Of a stretch of DNA of 48,964 nucleotides, positions 44,583-48,964 are shown in pieces. Below the pieces are notes generated by a model that was not told where the DNA came from, did no database searches, and worked only from the letters and a program-made list of their open reading frames with translations. Position numbers and translations under genes: made by a program. The stretch is from positions 1 to 48,964 of the forward strand of contig JAFGGA010000182.1 of the NCBI GenBank assembly GCA_016930835.1, given 5' to 3'. Source of the stretch: Deltaproteobacteria bacterium (GTDB taxonomy: Bacteria > Desulfobacterota > DSM-4660 > Desulfatiglandales > HGW-15). Each line of letters starts with the position of its first letter. The first letter of the stretch is position 1.

Positions 44583-47229
44583 TGATTGACTCAAAAAAAT
44601 GGAGATTTTCAGTAATCTTTTCCAACTTGGCCTTCATGATCGAAACCTTTTCCTGGACGCCTTCCACAATATCAGGAGGAGCCTTGTCCAAAAATTCCTT
44701 GTTGGAGAGTTTCTTCTCCGACGAGGCCATCTCTTTTTCAATCTTTTGAATCTCTTTGCGAAGCCGATTCCTCTCTTCCTCAAAATCCAAAAGTCCTTTG
44801 AGAATCACATGCACCTGATTGTTGCCGAACACGGCCGTGGCTGATGCCTTGGGCTTGGCAACCGTTGTTTTGAGTTGCATCGAATCCACTTTCGCCAAAT
44901 TTTGAATGTGGATCAAATTTTGTTTTAATATATCGCTTTCTTTTTCATCAGGCATTTCAATAACCACATCCACCCGTTTTGACGGGGAGATATTCATCTC
45001 CCCACGAATGGTCCGGATCCCCGTGATCAGGTCCATCACTAAATTCATCTCTATTATCGCCGCCTCATCAAAAATAAAATCCGATCGCCTGGGAAAATCG
45101 GCAGTCATAATGCTCCTTCCACTGGCACCCGGGAGCCTTTGCCAGATCTCCTCCGTAATAAACGGCATAAAGGGGTGCAACAACTTCAATGTCGCCATCA
45201 ACACCTGTTGTAGGATATATTGAGAAGATTTTTTCAGGGATTCATCCTCCCCATAGAGACCCTGTTTAACCATCTCCAAATACCAGTCACAGAATTCATG
45301 CCATACAAACTGGTAACAAACACCCGCTGCATCATTGAAGCGATATTCATCGAGGGCCCGGATGATCTCCTCGCTGACTTGTCCCAACCTTGAAAGTATC
45401 CAGCGATCTGGAAGAGAATACACGATATTTTCAGGTTGAATGGGGCCCTCTTCGTCCAGATTCATAAGCACCAAACGTGCCGAGTTCCATATCTTGTTTG
45501 CAAAATTCCGATACCCGACAATCCTTTCCTCTGAAAGCTTGATGTCCCTGCCTTGGGCTGCAAACGCAGCGAGCGTAAAACGAAAAGCATCAGCCCCAAA
45601 GGCATCGATCACCTCCAATGGATCGATCACATTGCCTTTGGATTTGCTCATTTTCTTCCCATCCGCATCTCGAACCAGGGCGTGAATGTAGACATCCTTG
45701 AAAGGAACATCCCCCATAAAATGAAGACCCATCATCATCATCCTGGCCACCCAGAAAAAAAGGATATCAAAGCCGGTGATAAGGACAGAGGTCGGATAAA
45801 AGGTCTTGAGTTCATCCGTCATGTTTGGCCATCCCAATGTGGAAAAAGGCCACAGCGCGGAGCTGAACCAAGTATCCAACACATCGGTTTCCTGGCGGAG
45901 ATGGTTGTTCTTACATCCGGGACACATCAAGGGTGTTTCCTTGGCCACGATCACATCACCGCATTCGTCGCAATACCAGGCCGGTATTCGATGTCCCCAC
46001 CAGATCTGTCTGGAGACACACCAATCCCTAATATTCTTCATCCAGTCATAGTATACATTCTCCCAAGTGGAGGGAACAATCCTCGTCTTTCCCTCTTTAA
46101 CGGCTTGAACGGCCTTTTCCGCTAATGGGCCCACACGAACGAACCACTGTTTGGATAACAACGGTTCGATCATGGTTTTACATCGATAACAGTGGCCCAC
46201 GGCATTGCGATACGGTTCCAATCGCTCCAGTAGTCCTGCTTCCTTCAGGTCTTCAACAATCTGTTCACGGCATTCAAAACGGTCCATTCCCTGATAAGGC
46301 CCCGCCGATTCATTCATTCTGCCGCTCTCATCTATCACCTTGATCCGTTCCAGGTGATGCGCGTTGCCAATCTCGAAATCATTCAGATCATGAGCCGGTG
46401 TAACCTTTAAGACTCCGGTACCGAAGTCCGCATCCACATATTGATCCCTTATAATCGGTATGGGTCTGTCCAAAATAGGCAAGAGGACATGGGTGGTGGA
46501 AATGGACCTGTAACGATCATCTTCGGGATTCACGGCTACGGCCGTATCACCTAAAAGCGTTTCAGGCCTGGTCGTGGCTACAGTCAGATAGCCGTTACCC
46601 GACGCATAACGATATCGGATATAATAAAGGAAGCTGTCTCGATCTTCATGCTCTACTTCAAGATCAGCCAGGGCCGTATGACATCGTGGACACCAATTGA
46701 TAATATAATCCCCCCGATAGATGAGGCCTTCTTCATAAAGGCGTACAAAGACCTCCTTCACGGCCGCGGAGAGACCTTCATCCATGGTGAATCGTTCCCG
46801 GCTCCAATCGCACGAACTCCCCAATCGTTTGAGCTGGTTGATAATCACGCCGCCGTATTTCTCTCTCCAATCCCAAACGCGATCAATAAATTTTTCACGA
46901 CCCAGCTCGTGCCGATTCGTCCCTTTTTCAACAAGATCTCTCTCCACCACATTTTGGGTGGCGATCCCTGCGTGATCGGTACCCGGCTGCCATAAAACAT
47001 TAAAACCCATCATCCGTTTATGTCGACACAATATGTCCTGGAGTGTGTTATTAAGCGCATGACCCATGTGAAGAAAACCAGTCACATTGGGAGGCGGGAT
47101 AACAATGCAAAAGGCCTCTTGGTCCGATTTTGCCTTTGCCTCAAAGAGATGATTTTCTTCCCAATATTGATACCATTTCAATTCCACATCTTTTGGTTCA
47201 TAACCCTTCGGCATGATCTCTTCTTGCAT
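44575..47229 (-). CDS. valS: Valine-tRNA ligase
   Basis: ValS charges tRNA-Val. The product has 'FCIVIPPPNVTGFLHMGHALNNTLQDIL', where HMGH is the class I signature, the editing domain ('YLTVATTRPETLLGDTAVAVNPEDDRY'), 'TWFSSALWPFSTLGWP', the 'KKMSKSKGNVIDPLEVID' motif, and a C-terminal coiled-coil arm. The best start is the ATG at 47229 (884 residues), which has GAGGAG nine bases ahead and gives the usual 'MQEEIMPKGYEPKDVELKWYQYW' N terminus. A TTG at 47268 would lie inside the terminator T run and is unlikely. nadC overlaps its stop. Confidence 0.96.
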   Translation of the reverse strand: MQEEIMPKGYEPKDVELKWYQYWEENHLFEAKAKSDQEAFCIVIPPPNVTGFLHMGHALNNTLQDILCRHKRMMGFNVLWQPGTDHAGIATQNVVERDLVEKGTNRHELGREKFIDRVWDWREKYGGVIINQLKRLGSSCDWSRERFTMDEGLSAAVKEVFVRLYEEGLIYRGDYIINWCPRCHTALADLEVEHEDRDSFLYYIRYRYASGNGYLTVATTRPETLLGDTAVAVNPEDDRYRSISTTHVLLPILDRPIPIIRDQYVDADFGTGVLKVTPAHDLNDFEIGNAHHLERIKVIDESGRMNESAGPYQGMDRFECREQIVEDLKEAGLLERLEPYRNAVGHCYRCKTMIEPLLSKQWFVRVGPLAEKAVQAVKEGKTRIVPSTWENVYYDWMKNIRDWCVSRQIWWGHRIPAWYCDECGDVIVAKETPLMCPGCKNNHLRQETDVLDTWFSSALWPFSTLGWPNMTDELKTFYPTSVLITGFDILFFWVARMMMMGLHFMGDVPFKDVYIHALVRDADGKKMSKSKGNVIDPLEVIDAFGADAFRFTLAAFAAQGRDIKLSEERIVGYRNFANKIWNSARLVLMNLDEEGPIQPENIVYSLPDRWILSRLGQVSEEIIRALDEYRFNDAAGVCYQFVWHEFCDWYLEMVKQGLYGEDESLKKSSQYILQQVLMATLKLLHPFMPFITEEIWQRLPGASGRSIMTADFPRRSDFIFDEAAIIEMNLVMDLITGIRTIRGEMNISPSKRVDVVIEMPDEKESDILKQNLIHIQNLAKVDSMQLKTTVAKPKASATAVFGNNQVHVILKGLLDFEEERNRLRKEIQKIEKEMASSEKKLSNKEFLDKAPPDIVEGVQEKVSIMKAKLEKITENLHFFESINE

Positions 47230-47266
47230 TCTTGAATACTCCTCAATAACGATATCTTTCAAACTC

Positions 47267-47296
47267 AAAAAAAAAGGGTTGTTATGGCAACAACCC
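47267..47296 (-). terminator. Rho-independent terminator before valS
   Basis: On the minus strand GGGTTGTT, a five-base loop and AACAACCC form an eight-base-pair stem (47276-47296), followed by nine T residues (complement of 47267-47275). It ends the transcript of the acidic repeat protein gene, or could attenuate read-through into valS, whose start is only 38 bases away. Confidence 0.88.
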
Positions 47297-47348
47297 CTTA
47301 CATAAACATAAATCGATTGAATTTAAAAGATATTTCTTGAAATCCTTT

Positions 47349-48542
47349 TTAATCCGTGACAATTTCCAGGCTGCGCTTTAATGCCTCTATGGCCTCGGAA
47401 ATAACCTTTCCCGCAACATCGACCATCGTCTCTCTGGCGATTCTTTCCGCAATATTGGACATGCTTTCTCTGGCAACCCTTTCCGTTACATCAGATATGG
47501 TTTCACGAACGGCCCCTTCGATGACATTCGACACCGTCTCCCGAACAGTCCTTTCCACTACATTTTCCAAGGTTTCCCTGACCAGTCTCTCGACGACCTC
47601 GGTAACCGTTTTCTGAACAACTTTTTCTGTGACATCCGTGATGGTTTCCCGAGTAACCCTCCCCACCACATCGGCCACCAGATGCTCAATCCTATCCTCC
47701 GACAACAATGGAGCCGCAACAATGGGAGGTTGACCGGCGGCAGCTTCTTCGGGTGCCTCAATCTCCATTTCTCGTGCTGAAGGCTCTTCCATAGGTTCTT
47801 CTTCGGGGATCTCCGCTTCCATCTTGATGGTGGGTTCTTCAACGAGTTGAACAGGTGTTTCCATCTCAGCAGGGGGTTCAATGGTTTCTCCCGATTCTCC
47901 TTGGGGTTGATCTCCTAGTAATTTTTCGAGATCGCTTTCCGTTATGTCTTCTTCACCCATTTCCACCTTGAGATCAGTGGTATCAATCGTAAAAGATTCT
48001 TCAAGATCCGCGTCTTTCATAAGATCATCAAAGTTCGCATCGGTTTCCATGGTACCGGATAGGTCCTCTTCCAACTCGAGACTGGTATCCTCTTGCAGCA
48101 TCTTCTCCAAATCGCTCTCAGAGACATCTATCTCGCCTGTTTCGGCTGCTAACGAAGGGGTTTCATCCGCAAGGACATCCGATCCCAATTCCAGGCTGGA
48201 AATATCCAGATCCATTTCTGTCGGTTCAGGACTTTTTGTCACATCCGGCGTCTCAACTTCGATTGAAAGGTCGGCAAGATCAATGGGATTGTCTTCAACA
48301 ACCGTATCACCACCGACCAATGGCTGATCACTGCCTTCAATCCCCACATCACCAGCCATACTGTCACTTTCAACCATATCCAACAGATCGATGATTTCAT
48401 CATCATCGGAGTCTTCTTTTGAAAAATCAGGTCCCGTAATATCCTGCGTAGTATCTTCTTCCGAGAGGTCATCCAAATCGAAATTTAATAGGTCTATTTC
48501 ATCATCGATCTTTTCTTCGAAGAAATCATCATCTTTTGCCAT
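47349..48542 (-). CDS. Acidic protein with eight 12-residue C-terminal repeats
   Basis: The 397-residue product is not a family I can name. The first two thirds are strongly acidic and probably disordered, with repeated 'ESDLEK(M/L)L' units and blocks such as 'FEEKIDDEIDLLNFDLDDL'. A proline- and glutamate-rich stretch follows. The last 106 residues contain eight consecutive 12-residue repeats with consensus V-x-E-R-x-V-R-E-T-h-x-(D/N), such as VVERLVRETLEN and VTERVARESMSN (47382-47669). These should form a long amphipathic helix or coiled coil, possibly binding membranes or a partner. I chose ATG at 48542, with GGGAGCC upstream; a frame to 48587 adds 15 residues. A TTGACA box lies at 48624-48629 on the minus strand. 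Confidence 0.75.
   Translation of the reverse strand: MAKDDDFFEEKIDDEIDLLNFDLDDLSEEDTTQDITGPDFSKEDSDDDEIIDLLDMVESDSMAGDVGIEGSDQPLVGGDTVVEDNPIDLADLSIEVETPDVTKSPEPTEMDLDISSLELGSDVLADETPSLAAETGEIDVSESDLEKMLQEDTSLELEEDLSGTMETDANFDDLMKDADLEESFTIDTTDLKVEMGEEDITESDLEKLLGDQPQGESGETIEPPAEMETPVQLVEEPTIKMEAEIPEEEPMEEPSAREMEIEAPEEAAAGQPPIVAAPLLSEDRIEHLVADVVGRVTRETITDVTEKVVQKTVTEVVERLVRETLENVVERTVRETVSNVIEGAVRETISDVTERVARESMSNIAERIARETMVDVAGKVISEAIEALKRSLEIVTD
47382..47669 (-). repeat. Eight 36-base coding repeats
   Basis: The 3' part of the acidic protein gene encodes eight 12-residue units in a row (VVGRVTRETITD, VTEKVVQKTVTE, VVERLVRETLEN, VVERTVRETVSN, VIEGAVRETISD, VTERVARESMSN, IAERIARETMVD, VAGKVISEAIEA). 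At the DNA level the copies are diverged, so this is an old repeat kept by selection on the protein rather than a fresh expansion. Confidence 0.85.
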
Positions 48543-48806
48543 TATGAGGCTCCCATATATAATTGTTGTATCATCTCTTTGAATCAATTTTTGCTAATAT
48601 TAGTTAACATAAATAACGTTGAGTGTCAAGGCGTTTCAATGTGAATCACAAGTGTTGAGATGACATTCACGCGGAAGAACAATATGTTGCGCAAGATTAA
48701 GAAGTAATGAATGCCCAAAAAAAGGAAACATCTCATTCTGGTGGAAAAGGATCAAGGATGAATATTCAGGTAAACATCATAACAAATTCAACAAAAAAGT
48801 TCCATA

Positions 48807-48835
48807 TTGACCAGGTATTAAAATTTTGTTAAAAC
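48807..48835 (+). promoter_or_regulatory. Promoter for the tRNA-Arg gene
   Basis: TTGACC (48807-48812), one change from TTGACA, is followed after 17 bases by TAAAAC (48830-48835), four of six matches to TATAAT. The start would fall near 48842, a few bases before the tRNA. The remaining gap upstream (48588-48806) has no recognised gene. Confidence 0.55.
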
Positions 48836-48847
48836 TTCATTCATCCA

Positions 48848-48924
48848 GGGCGATTAGCTCAGGTGGATAGAGCGTTGGTCTCCGGAACCAAAGGTCGCGC
48901 GTTCGAGTCGCGCATCGCCCACCA
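48848..48924 (+). tRNA. tRNA-Arg (anticodon CCG)
   Basis: A 77-base cloverleaf. The acceptor stem pairs GGGCGAT with ATCGCCC, the D arm reads TAGCTCAGGTGGATAGAGC, and the anticodon stem is TTGGT/ACCAA with a seven-base loop CTCCGGA whose centre is CCG, which reads the Arg codon CGG. The T arm GCGCG-TTCGAGT-CGCGC is perfect. The CCA end is encoded. No downstream terminator is visible before the window ends. Confidence 0.97.
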
Positions 48925-48964
48925 CCCGACTCTATTGGGATAAACGATGCAATTTTTCAAAAAA

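Noticed and set aside
47297-47349. T-box leader for valS
   Set aside because: The space is too short for a T-box and lacks the T-box sequence; only a plain hairpin terminator is present.

Overview
The window reads as a chromosomal segment of a Desulfobacterota (former Deltaproteobacteria) bacterium, most likely a sulfate-reducer-type lineage. That assignment is inference. It rests on the split b'/b ATP synthase genes without a and c subunits beside them, the short (427 aa) ThiC, the zapA-rny neighbourhood, the rod operon with a bactofilin next to it, and palindromic intergenic repeats of the ATTCCGCGATCAAG type. No rRNA, CRISPR array, phage or complete insertion sequence was seen.

Positions 1-3015 (minus strand) hold a 4-fold beta-flower protein, rny (RNase Y), a 470-bp gap with a probable structured RNA, zapA and a ZapB-like coiled-coil gene. 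A 342-bp MITE-like composite repeat fills the next gap (3091-3432). Positions 3641-9583 (minus) carry the F1 part of ATP synthase plus the b and b' stators (atpF'-F-H-A-G-D-C), ending in a strong terminator. Then come a bactofilin gene and the elongasome operon mreB-mreC-mreD-mrdA(PBP2)-rodA, reading leftward from 15630. A divergent promoter region separates mreB from the plus-strand set rpmH-rnpA-yidD-yidC-jag-mnmE, which covers ribosome, RNase P, membrane insertion and tRNA modification. It is followed by a protein that looks like two tandem Sm-like domains.

Positions 21029-30880 are mixed housekeeping and accessory genes: a second MITE-like element beside an orphan 98-aa gene, thiC-thiD, a CHASE2 adenylate/guanylate cyclase, a YdcF-family protein, a 48-aa gene, dtd, a B12-binding radical SAM enzyme, and a minus-strand trio of a helical protein, a flavodoxin-like protein and larB.

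Positions 31130-41675 (plus) form a surface-glycan locus: a Wzx-type flippase, four GT4 and two GT2 glycosyltransferases, a methyltransferase with a zinc-ribbon-like N terminus and a hexapeptide acyltransferase. The first two thirds are clearly more AT-rich than the flanks. No Wzy polymerase or Wza/Wzc export genes are in view, so the locus is partial or works with genes elsewhere.

Positions 41683-48542 (minus) carry an acidic protein ending in eight 12-residue repeats, a terminator, then valS-nadC-znuC-znuB with overlapping or touching ends, and two tiny basic genes. A tRNA-Arg(CCG) with its own promoter ends the window. The points most worth a second look are the tandem Sm-like protein, the structured RNA before rny, the two related MITE-like elements, the 12-residue repeat protein and the tiny basic genes.
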